Assembly: GCA_045629725.1 (NCBI GenBank)
Contig: JAZQRT010000052.1
Location: 1-23,784, forward strand
Direction: 5' to 3'
Origin: SIG714 sp045629725
GTDB taxonomy: Bacteria > Bacillota > Clostridia > Oscillospirales > CAG-272
DNA length: 23,784 bases
The notes under the pieces are model-generated. The model was given only the letters and a program-made list of their open reading frames with translations, was not told the origin of the DNA and did not search any database. Below, piece after piece: positions 7,225-14,455 of the stretch. How positions within the stretch are numbered: the first letter of the stretch is position 1; each line of letters opens with the position of its first letter. Position numbers and translations under genes: made by a program.

Positions 7225-9828
7225 ATGGAACGCTATTTAACCCATAAGGATGAAAATCTTGTTGAACTGTCCTTGCTTGGAAACTCTGAAGCCTTCGAGG
7301 AGCTTGTAAGGAGATACGAGGGCTCTGTAATGGGCACGGCTCTTAAGGTTACGGAAAACCGATATTCAGCCCAAGATGCCTCTCAGGATGCTTTTGTCAG
7401 CGCTTGGATAAATCTCGATAAGCTCAAAAAAAGAGAAAGCTTCGGTCCTTGGGTATGCACCATCGCGAGAAATAAGGCATACAGTCTTGTTACTCATTAC
7501 CGAAATGCAATACCCGATATCAGTCTTGATATTTTAAAAATAAGTGCAGCCTCAGATGATGAGGACGAGGAGCTTTTGGAAAAGCTCGGACTTGATTATT
7601 CAAAGGATGATGAGATCGCAGAGCTTCACGCTGCCGTTGAGGCACTCAGTGAGAAGATACGCGATACCGTAAAGCTGCATTATTTTGAAGGTCTTTCGGT
7701 AATGGAGATATCAAAGCGTCTTTTTGTACCTGTCGGAACCGTTAAATACAGACTCAGTGAGGGGCGTAAACAACTGAGAAAGGAATATGGAATTATGGAA
7801 AAGACATACGATGAAAACGAGAGCGTACAGGATCGCGTAATGAGGCAGGTCGAGCAGTTAAAGCTCTGGAGAATAAAGGAAGACCATACGGGCTTTGAGG
7901 CGGAATACCGTCAGGTCCTTGAGGCTGTTGAAAGCCTTGATGAGTCGAAGGAGAAGAAGCATGCCCTTGCAGACGTTCTCTTAGCGGGATATTGGTGGAT
8001 ACCCGGCAAAAAGAATGACGAGGTCCTTCAAAGAATGAAAGAAGCAGCCATTGAAGGACATAATGATGAGGTCATGCAGAGTGTAGTCTGTGTAGAGTAT
8101 GATAAGTACAAAGGCGCAGAAAAACTTAAATTCATGGAGGAAACACAGATTCCGTGGCTTGAAGAGAACGGATTTACCCAGTCTCTTGCCTACGCTTATT
8201 TCTGGTACGGATATTATCAGCGCAACGAGGGAAATTATGAAAAGTGCATGGAGTCATACAAAAAGGTGTTGGAGTTGCTTACCCCCGATAATGTATACTA
8301 TGCCAACGCTCTTGCGGCAATAGAGCTTGAAGAAAAGCTCCACGGTCTTGGTAAGATCGAGGACGGCATGTATAGTGCAGGAGCAACGGGCGAGGTATAT
8401 AAGTACATTGACGGAAAACTCTATTTCTGGACACAGCCGGGATATAACAGAGGTTATCTTGACGTGACGGGTGACTGTTTGTTCTGGAACTGTGCAAGAC
8501 TCGGAAAATTGATTTTGGATCCCGAAATGAAGGTTGGCGAGGTCAAATCCTCAAAAGATGGAATGAGCAAGATCATGTGTACGGAAAAGGATGCTATTGT
8601 CGAAACGCCTGCAGGAACTTTCAAAAATTGCAGTGTGTACGTTTGGGAGGGCAATTATTACGGCAGAACCTACTGTAAGACAGCCTTTGCAGAGGGCGTG
8701 GGCATTGTAAGCCAGACCTTGAATCAACAAGATTCATATGAAACTTGGCTTTTGAAGGAGTATGAAATTCACGGCGGCGAGGGACTCTTTCCCATGGGTG
8801 CGGGCAATAAGTGGAGCTATACTTTGGAGAATCCCGAGGGGGTTACTCTTGACGTTATGAATACCTTTGAAATTACAGGCTCCGACGGCAACAGCGCAAC
8901 GGTTAAATCATCAGCCTTTGTTCAGCTGTTGAATTATGATAACTCTTGGGCGGGCAGTATCCTTAAAATTAGAAATATGTATGCTAAGGATGAGGGTGAT
9001 GAAAGCCACCTTGTGGATGTGAGCGACACCATGAAGCGTGCCCGTGAGCTTGCCGAAACCAAAAGACAAAAGGTACATACCGCAGTTGCCTGTGACATAA
9101 TGGAAAGGATATTCAATACCGATCCCGAGTTTAATCCCGATTATACTGAAAAGGGACTTTGGAACTTCTTTGAATATTGTCCCGTACAGCGTGAAAACGG
9201 TAAGGTTAAAATAGATAGTGAAAGAAAGTACTCTTTCGAGTGGAAGGAGATCGGAATCTGGTCCGGCGAGAATTGGAAGATACTTTATAATTTCCTTTAT
9301 GATATCCTCTCTGATGCCGCAGGATGTGTATGGAGCGATGAATGGATCCCCGGATATCACCGTGACGAAAAGATCAAATCCGCTTGGGGAGATACATCTC
9401 ACATTGTATTTGACGTTCTTGATGATGAAAAGGTCATCACGGGGGCAGGAGAGTTTGAAAACTGCCGTCATATAAGCCTCAGCTTTATGGGTAAAAACGG
9501 CGGATACGGCTATCGCGGCGGATATATGGAATACTGGTTCGCGCCCGAGGTTGGAATCGTCAAGTTCTCACGTCCTTACGGAGAGGGCGGAAAGCTTGAT
9601 TGTATCTGGGAGCTTACGGAATATAGAGGCAAGGGCGAGGGATATTTCCCAACGGATGACGGACTTTTCCGCAGATACGAGCCTACAAGTCTTGGCGACG
9701 GATATCACGCAAGTGTTGAATACACCTTTGATACCGATGAAAACGGAACGGTAATGTTCAGAAACGCTCTCGGAACTCAGGACAGAGCAAATTATGAGGC
9801 ATTCTTGGCTTCAAGAAAGCAGAATTGA
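7225..9828 (+). CDS. ECF-type sigma factor with a very long C-terminal sensor-like extension
   Basis: 867 aa from the ATG at 7225, which follows AAAGGAAAAAC; an in-frame ATG at 7180 would add 15 residues but has no ribosome binding site. Residues 10-92 are sigma-70 region 2 (AFEELVRRYEGSV, AQDASQDAFVSAW, FGPWVCTIARNKA). Residues 133-188 are region 4 with the helix-turn-helix (GLSVMEISKRLFVPVGTVKYRL). Typical ECF factors stop near residue 190. Here about 680 residues follow: helical repeats like TPRs (about 200-375), then mostly beta-rich sequence containing two related modules near 459-533 and 737-822, each with an AG(T/E)F(K/E)NC start, a (F/W)FA-EVGIV-like strand and a G-EG-(L/Y)FP end. No membrane segment is seen, so the extension is cytoplasmic and may replace an anti-sigma factor. 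No partner anti-sigma gene is adjacent. Confidence 0.9.
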   Translation: MERYLTHKDENLVELSLLGNSEAFEELVRRYEGSVMGTALKVTENRYSAQDASQDAFVSAWINLDKLKKRESFGPWVCTIARNKAYSLVTHYRNAIPDISLDILKISAASDDEDEELLEKLGLDYSKDDEIAELHAAVEALSEKIRDTVKLHYFEGLSVMEISKRLFVPVGTVKYRLSEGRKQLRKEYGIMEKTYDENESVQDRVMRQVEQLKLWRIKEDHTGFEAEYRQVLEAVESLDESKEKKHALADVLLAGYWWIPGKKNDEVLQRMKEAAIEGHNDEVMQSVVCVEYDKYKGAEKLKFMEETQIPWLEENGFTQSLAYAYFWYGYYQRNEGNYEKCMESYKKVLELLTPDNVYYANALAAIELEEKLHGLGKIEDGMYSAGATGEVYKYIDGKLYFWTQPGYNRGYLDVTGDCLFWNCARLGKLILDPEMKVGEVKSSKDGMSKIMCTEKDAIVETPAGTFKNCSVYVWEGNYYGRTYCKTAFAEGVGIVSQTLNQQDSYETWLLKEYEIHGGEGLFPMGAGNKWSYTLENPEGVTLDVMNTFEITGSDGNSATVKSSAFVQLLNYDNSWAGSILKIRNMYAKDEGDESHLVDVSDTMKRARELAETKRQKVHTAVACDIMERIFNTDPEFNPDYTEKGLWNFFEYCPVQRENGKVKIDSERKYSFEWKEIGIWSGENWKILYNFLYDILSDAAGCVWSDEWIPGYHRDEKIKSAWGDTSHIVFDVLDDEKVITGAGEFENCRHISLSFMGKNGGYGYRGGYMEYWFAPEVGIVKFSRPYGEGGKLDCIWELTEYRGKGEGYFPTDDGLFRRYEPTSLGDGYHASVEYTFDTDENGTVMFRNALGTQDRANYEAFLASRKQN

Positions 9829-9859
9829 ATTATGTAAATTTATTTGATAAATAGAAAAT

Positions 9860-9899
9860 AAGGTCTGTAAAAACTCAAAGTGAGTTTTTACAGACCTTT
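9860..9899 (+). terminator. Terminator of the sigma-factor fusion gene
   Basis: A perfect 17-bp inverted repeat (AAGGTCTGTAAAAACTC and its complement) around a 4-base loop, ending in T-rich sequence, lies 30 bp after the stop codon. Confidence 0.92.
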
Positions 9900-9933
9900 A
9901 TTGTATAGATTCGTTTTATATAAAATAAAATTT

Positions 9934-9945
9934 CTCACCTGTGAG
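9934..9945. promoter_or_regulatory. Small palindrome, possible operator before the XRE regulator gene
   Basis: CTCACCTGTGAG is a short inverted repeat 26 bp upstream of the -35 box of the next gene. It could be an operator for the XRE protein itself; nothing else supports this. Confidence 0.25.
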
Positions 9946-9971
9946 GCGAGTTTGCGTAAATAAATAAGTTA

Positions 9972-10000
9972 TTGTATTTATCATAACCGCGTGTTATACT
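9972..10000 (+). promoter_or_regulatory. Promoter of the XRE regulator gene
   Basis: TTGTAT, a 17-bp spacer and TATACT with a TG extension (TGTTATACT) lie 43 bp before the start codon. Confidence 0.75.
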
Positions 10001-10043
10001 ATACTCGAAAGCCGGCTTATTTGATTTTTAAAGGAGAACTATA

Positions 10044-11135
10044 ATGAATAACATAGGAGAAAGAATTAAGCTTCTCAGAAAAAAGAATGACATGACGCAG
10101 GAAAAGCTTGCGGATTATCTTGGCGTGACTTATCAGTCCGTTTCAAAATGGGAATGCGGAATAAATACCCCTGACATATCCTTTATCGGTCCTCTCACAA
10201 AGCTTTTGAATGTTTCTGCCGATGAGCTTTTAGGGCTCACCGTAGAAAATACAGACGAGCGCCGTGCGTATTTTGACGGTGAATATTTTGAATATTGGAA
10301 AAAGGACCACAAGGCGGACCTTGAAATCGCAAGACAAGCGGTAAAGGAATATCCAAATGATTTCAGATATTTAGAGTGGCTGGCAAGTGACGAATGGTAT
10401 GTTGGTTATGGCGTGGAGTATATGGGAACTGACACGGAGAAAGAACTGCTTAAAAGCTCGGAAAAGCATTTTCTTCAGATAATTGAGGATTGCAAGGATA
10501 ATGACCTGCGTTATTCTGCCATGCGCGGTATAATCCATGTTTATACAGCTCAAAACCAATATGACAAGGCAAGAAAAATTGCCCAGATGTTTCCCGAGGA
10601 ATCTACTCCTACTCGCGATGAGGTGCTTTCGACCGTTTTGAAAGGTGAGGAGCTTACCGTTCTTCGACGTAAGATGGTTCGAAAAAATCTTCAAGAGCTT
10701 ATAAATGTTCTGTCAAGTTTATGGAATACTGCTTCTTGTTGTAGCGGACACATTCCTGTCTGTAAAGAAGCTCTTGAGGCGGAAGAAGCGGTGATTAAGG
10801 CTATCATTACCGATGAAAATTATCTGCAGTTCCATCTTTCTCTTTATTTTATCTGTTTTGAACGCGCAAAATATGCCATGGAATCGGGAAACTGTGATCT
10901 TGCGATGGAGCATTTGAGAACCGCCATATTCCATGCTGAAAAATACGATGAATTTGATAAGGAAAACTACGGCGAATACACAAGTCCCATTCTTCTCGGA
11001 TATGCCGAGGATTACCGTGGGTGCCGAAAGGAAGGTCAGACAATAAAAGCGTGGCTTACAGACACTGTGCGCCAGATGAATGAGTTCCGCCCGTTATGGG
11101 AAAGAGACGATTTCAAGGAGCTTTTCGGGAGATAA
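10044..11135 (+). CDS. XRE-family transcriptional regulator with helical C-terminal domain
   Basis: 363 aa. Residues 1-65 are a classic XRE/HTH_3 domain (IGERIKLLRKKNDMTQEKLADYLGVTYQSVSKWECG, then PDISFIGPLTKLLNVSADELLG). Residues 75-363 are mostly amphipathic helices rich in aromatic residues, of the kind that form TPR-like peptide- or ligand-sensing domains in Gram-positive regulators. The start has an AAAGGAG site at the right distance. It is transcribed alone, downstream of and in the same direction as the sigma-factor fusion but separated by a strong terminator and its own promoter. The target genes are unknown. Confidence 0.9.
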   Translation: MNNIGERIKLLRKKNDMTQEKLADYLGVTYQSVSKWECGINTPDISFIGPLTKLLNVSADELLGLTVENTDERRAYFDGEYFEYWKKDHKADLEIARQAVKEYPNDFRYLEWLASDEWYVGYGVEYMGTDTEKELLKSSEKHFLQIIEDCKDNDLRYSAMRGIIHVYTAQNQYDKARKIAQMFPEESTPTRDEVLSTVLKGEELTVLRRKMVRKNLQELINVLSSLWNTASCCSGHIPVCKEALEAEEAVIKAIITDENYLQFHLSLYFICFERAKYAMESGNCDLAMEHLRTAIFHAEKYDEFDKENYGEYTSPILLGYAEDYRGCRKEGQTIKAWLTDTVRQMNEFRPLWERDDFKELFGR

Positions 11136-11154
11136 ATCGCAAATATAAAAAAGC

Positions 11155-11198
11155 GGCGCACCGCTGCGGGGACAAGTCACGACCTTCACGAGTGCGCC
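11155..11198. other. GC-rich hairpin between the XRE gene and trpB
   Basis: Perfect 7-bp arms GGCGCAC (11155-11161) and GTGCGCC (11192-11198) enclose a GC-rich 30-base loop. Read on the minus strand, the 3' arm is followed by GC then six T, so it could end a minus-strand transcript. It is more GC-rich than its surroundings. No known RNA family is recognised. Confidence 0.45.
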
Positions 11199-11244
11199 TC
11201 ATTGGAGTTATTTTACCCCCAAAACAGAGTAATTTCCTATAAAG

Positions 11245-11289
11245 TAAAAAACTACTTGGAATCTTTTTCGGATTCCAAGTAGTTTTTTT
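11245..11289. terminator. Bidirectional terminator between convergent XRE gene and trpB
   Basis: A perfect inverted repeat, ACTACTTGGAATC and its complement, around TTTTTCG has A and T runs on both flanks. It serves the minus-strand trpB transcript and can also stop transcripts from the plus-strand XRE gene. Confidence 0.93.
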
Positions 11290-11296
11290 AGTCTAT

Positions 11297-12514
11297 TTAT
11301 CTTATTCCGTATTTTTCAATAATATAGTCCATATCCTTATCGCCGCGTCCGGAGAGGTTAACAAGGATGGAGCCGTGTGTCATTTGCTTTGCAAGCTTCA
11401 TGGCGTAAGCAATGGCATGTGAGCTTTCAAGCGCGGGAATGATACCCTCAAGACGAGCAAGAGTGAAGAATGCGTCGATTGCTTCGTCGTCGTTTACAAC
11501 GTCGTACTTAACTCTGCCGATATCGTGAAGGAATGCGTGTTCGGGACCTGATGAGGGGTAGTCAAGACCTGAGGATACGGAGTAAACGGGAGCGGGATCG
11601 CCGTTTTCGTCCTTAAGCATAAGGCTGTTGAAGCCGTGCATAACACCTTCTTCGCCGTACATAAGGCTTGCAGCGTGGTCACCGAGAGCGGGACCGCGTC
11701 CGAGGGGCTCAACGCCGTAGATGTCAACAGGATCGTTGAGGAATCCGGAGAACATACCCATGGAGTTGGATCCGCCGCCAACACAAGCAACCACCGCGTC
11801 GGGAAGCTCACCTGTCATCTGAAGGAACTGCTCACGCGCTTCTATACCGACAACGCTCTGGAAATCACGAACCATCATGGGGAAGGGGTGAGGTCCAACA
11901 ACGGAGCCAATGCAGTAGATGCAGTTCTTGTAGTCCTTTGCATACGCTTCGAATGCTGCGTCAACCGCTTCCTTAAGAGTAGCAAGGCCGTGAGTTACCT
12001 CAACAACGTTTGCGCCGAGGATCTTCATTCTGGATACGTTGGGAGCCTGCTTCTGAATATCGACAGCGCCCATGTAAATATCACATTCAAGACCGAAGTA
12101 AGCCGCTGCAGTTGCAAGAGCAACACCGTGCTGACCGGCACCCGTCTCGGCAATTATCTTCTTCTTACCCATGTATTTTGCAAGGAGAGCCTCACCCATG
12201 CAGTGATTGAGCTTATGAGCGCCTGTGTGGTTAAGGTCCTCGCGCTTAACGTAGATCTGAACGTTTCCGAGCTTGCCGGAAAGTCTTTCAAGATATGAAA
12301 TGGGTGTGGGACGTCCCTGGAACTCTTTTCTTATCTTGCGAAGCTCAGCGATGAACTTGCTGGACTTGCAAATTGTGAAATATGCCTCTGTGATCTCCTC
12401 CATAGCCGCTTTGAGCTCAGGGGTGATGTAAACTCCGCCGTATTTGCCGAAATATCCGTTCTCGTCGGGATAGTTTTTAAAGTATGTATCAAATTCAATT
12501 CCGTTATGTATCAT
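11297..12514 (-). CDS. trpB: Tryptophan synthase beta subunit (orphan, T-box controlled)
   Basis: 405 aa, the normal length for TrpB1. It is a PLP enzyme that joins indole and serine to give tryptophan. Visible features: NHTGAHKLNHC with the PLP lysine K101 (usually HKINN, so LNH is a small variation), AETGAGQHG with catalytic Glu at 123, the phosphate-binding GGGSNSMG and the C-terminal SGRGDKD. No trpA or other trp gene is adjacent. It may salvage indole made by neighbours or by a distant TrpA. The start has a strong GGAGG site. The upstream Trp T-box and a short Trp-containing ORF make tryptophan control very likely. Confidence 0.96.
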   Translation of the reverse strand: MIHNGIEFDTYFKNYPDENGYFGKYGGVYITPELKAAMEEITEAYFTICKSSKFIAELRKIRKEFQGRPTPISYLERLSGKLGNVQIYVKREDLNHTGAHKLNHCMGEALLAKYMGKKKIIAETGAGQHGVALATAAAYFGLECDIYMGAVDIQKQAPNVSRMKILGANVVEVTHGLATLKEAVDAAFEAYAKDYKNCIYCIGSVVGPHPFPMMVRDFQSVVGIEAREQFLQMTGELPDAVVACVGGGSNSMGMFSGFLNDPVDIYGVEPLGRGPALGDHAASLMYGEEGVMHGFNSLMLKDENGDPAPVYSVSSGLDYPSSGPEHAFLHDIGRVKYDVVNDDEAIDAFFTLARLEGIIPALESSHAIAYAMKLAKQMTHGSILVNLSGRGDKDMDYIIEKYGIR

Positions 12515-12556
12515 TTTATTTTCCTCCGTAAATTATCAAAATAAGTGTTTAAAGCA

Positions 12557-12604
12557 TTATGTAAAAAGCGTCAAGCTCCGCCATCGTTTTGAAAGTATGG
12601 TCAT
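12557..12604 (-). CDS. 15-codon leader ORF with a Trp codon, between T-box and trpB
   Basis: The minus-strand ATG at 12604 has an excellent GGAGG site seven bases upstream. It encodes MTILSKRWRSLTLFT, with a single Trp at position 8, then TAA. It lies after the T-box terminator and ends 42 nt before the trpB start, so it would be translated only on read-through mRNA. It could modulate trpB translation when Trp-tRNA is scarce. With only one Trp codon this is tentative, but the ribosome binding site is as good as that of trpB. Confidence 0.5.
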   Translation of the reverse strand: MTILSKRWRSLTLFT

Positions 12605-12622
12605 TTCAATTCCTCCGATAAT

Positions 12623-12893
12623 AAAAATTGACAGAAAGAAAAAACTCTTTCTGTCAAGGACGAATAACAAAATCCGCGGTGCCACCTTGATTCACAAACG
12701 TGCTCTTTCAGGTACTTTCATACCTCTGTAACTAACGCATACTATCGTCGCAGAATACTTTGCCAAAGGGCATTTGACTGCGCCCTCCGCGGTCCATTTG
12801 AAGGATTGTTTCTCACCCATTCTCAGCTAACTGGGCTCTCTGTGGAGTCATGTCCGACTTTATCTCCGCATCAACGGTTTAAATAACAATATT
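12623..12893 (-). promoter_or_regulatory. T-box leader (Trp specifier UGG) of trpB
   Basis: The minus strand carries the T-box AAGGTGGCACCGCGG (12688-12674). A terminator follows: an 11-bp perfect stem (TTGACAGAAAG and complement, 12657-12628), then T run 12627-12623. In the Stem I region a UGG triplet followed by A lies at 12796-12794, matching tryptophan. Uncharged tRNA-Trp should stabilise the antiterminator and switch trpB on. Confidence 0.94.
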
Positions 12894-12899
12894 GTGTGG

Positions 12900-12928
12900 A
12901 TTATATCACCTTTTTTATGTTTTGTCAA
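12900..12928 (-). promoter_or_regulatory. Promoter of the trpB T-box leader
   Basis: TTGACA (12928-12923) and TATAAT (12905-12900) with a 17-bp spacer on the minus strand. It lies only 29 bp past the antiporter stop codon, and no terminator separates them. Confidence 0.92.
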
Positions 12929-12956
12929 TAGAAATTTGAAATTTTCAAAATTTTCC

Positions 12957-14138
12957 TTAAAGAATATTGCCGATGATCGACGCTGCTGTGCTTGTTATTT
13001 CTGGAGTTGTTGCTGTGTTACCGCCTGATGAAAGGAGGTAAACGAAGTATACAACATAAGCAAGGAGCATCACAATACCGCTTATTCTTCCAACCTTTTT
13101 GGAAAGGAAGCAGGATACAAGAAGGATAACTACCGCTGCGATGGCAAAGATCATATCGATTCTGAATGCCTCTGCAAATGGAACGGGAATGATGATTGCG
13201 GAAAGACCGACAACCATCAATATATTGAAGATGTTGCTTCCCACAATGTTTCCGATGGCGATATCCGCATTCTTTTTCATAGCCGCGGTAACGGATGTGA
13301 AAAGCTCGGGCAGGGACGTTCCGAGGGCGATGACCGTAAGGCCGATGATTCTGTCGCTGATTCCGATAAGCTTTGCAAGGGCTGTTGCGCCGTCAACTGC
13401 AAAATTACTTCCGAAAATGATAACCACAAGACCGATAGCGGTCATAATAAGTGATTTGACAATGGAGTCGTTTTTTGTGTTTTCTTTATTGCTTTTGGAA
13501 TGCTCAATAAGGAGGCTTGCAGTGTATACGGCAAAGCATGCGGCAACAACAGCGCCTTCAACGAGGGTAATACTTCCCATAAAACCGAGGAAAATAACGA
13601 AAGCGGCAACGATGCCAACCATAATGAGCGATTTTTTAAGGGATGTGCCGCCTTCAGCTTCTTCATCTGCATTTTCTTCCGGATTTTTTTTCGCCATGAT
13701 GAAGAGATATGTCATGTAGGCTGCAAAGCATACAAGGAGAATGATTCCATCAAGAAGTGTGATGCTTCCGTCAAGACCGAGCAAGAGTAAAAGAACGGTT
13801 ATCGCAAGGGTTACGGGAATGTCGACGATCTTTGTGGATCTTTGCACCGCAAGAGGAGTTATAACCGATGCAAGTCCGAGAATGATGAGAATGTTGAGAA
13901 TGTTACTTCCAACAACATTACCAATGGTGATCTCGGCACTGCCTTTAAGTGCAGAGCTGATGCTTACCGCAGCCTCGGGTGCGCTTGTACCCATGGCAAC
14001 GATGGTAAGGCCAATAACTATCTGGGGGATCTTGAGCTTGGTTGCGATGCCGCTTGCGCCGTCAACAAAAAGGTCTGCGCCTTTTGAAAGCATGATAAAG
14101 CCGAGGGCGATAAGTGCAAGGTTAATGATGTACTCCAT
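12957..14138 (-). CDS. CaCA-family cation antiporter (YrbG-like) with an extra helix pair
   Basis: 393 aa, membrane protein. The two alpha repeats of the Ca2+/cation antiporter superfamily are intact: GTSAPE (50-55) with GNVVGSN (73-79), and GTSLPE (273-278) with GNIVGSN (296-302). Such proteins exchange Ca2+ or related divalent ions for Na+ or H+. Common family members are about 320-330 aa. This one is about 65 longer because a helix pair in the middle appears twice: GSITLLDG...AAYMTYLFIMAKK (124-151) and GSITLVEG...AVYTASLLIEHSK (188-215). An even number of added helices would keep topology. The yybP-ykoY riboswitch upstream suggests Mn2+ export is at least one role. Confidence 0.93.
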   Translation of the reverse strand: MEYIINLALIALGFIMLSKGADLFVDGASGIATKLKIPQIVIGLTIVAMGTSAPEAAVSISSALKGSAEITIGNVVGSNILNILIILGLASVITPLAVQRSTKIVDIPVTLAITVLLLLLGLDGSITLLDGIILLVCFAAYMTYLFIMAKKNPEENADEEAEGGTSLKKSLIMVGIVAAFVIFLGFMGSITLVEGAVVAACFAVYTASLLIEHSKSNKENTKNDSIVKSLIMTAIGLVVIIFGSNFAVDGATALAKLIGISDRIIGLTVIALGTSLPELFTSVTAAMKKNADIAIGNIVGSNIFNILMVVGLSAIIIPVPFAEAFRIDMIFAIAAVVILLVSCFLSKKVGRISGIVMLLAYVVYFVYLLSSGGNTATTPEITSTAASIIGNIL

Positions 14139-14266
14139 TTTTTTCTTCCTCCGTTTTTTGAAAAGCCTTATTATGACTTACATAAATATAGGGTATCTCG
14201 GGGGAGCTTGCAAAATACTCTTTGTTACAAAATCGTCAGCTTACAGATGAAAAAGTATTCGAAATT

Positions 14267-14301
14267 AAAAAAGACTTACCCGATAAAAACGGATAAGTCT
14301 T
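14267..14301 (-). terminator. Riboswitch expression-platform terminator
   Basis: The minus-strand stem AAGACTTATCCG / CGGGTAAGTCTT followed by T residues uses the 3' P1 strand of the aptamer, so folding of the aptamer and of the terminator exclude each other. Confidence 0.88.
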
Positions 14302-14384
14302 GCCATTTAATCACAAACCGGGTTCTTTCAAATCGAGATGACGGTTGGGTGAACATAGAAACTATGTCGGCTACTCCCTTAAAC
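14290..14384 (-). promoter_or_regulatory. yybP-ykoY (Mn2+) riboswitch of the antiporter gene
   Basis: The two conserved loops of this family are visible on the minus strand: TAAGGGAGTAGCC at the 5' side (14381-14369) and GGCAAGACTTA at the 3' side (about 14304-14294), with TAAG/CTTA forming P1. Between them are an arm of CATAG/CTATG type and an ACCCGGGTT-like region. Members of this family bind Mn2+ and turn on metal exporters. Here the platform is a transcription terminator, so Mn2+ should permit read-through into the antiporter gene. Confidence 0.88.
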
Positions 14385-14390
14385 AATGTG

Positions 14391-14419
14391 ATTATACCAT
14401 ATTTTTCTTGGTTTGTCAA
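14391..14419 (-). promoter_or_regulatory. Promoter of the riboswitch-antiporter transcript
   Basis: TTGACA (14419-14414) and TATAAT (14396-14391), with a 17-bp spacer, on the minus strand. It starts 37 bp beyond the mgtE stop, with no terminator between. Confidence 0.92.
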
Positions 14420-14455
14420 GAGTTTTTTTATTTGGCAGTCTGAAACTGATTTTTA

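Noticed and set aside
11155..11198. ZTP (pfl) riboswitch, because the minus strand contains GGTCGTGACT
   Set aside because: The second conserved half of that aptamer is missing and no purine or folate gene follows.
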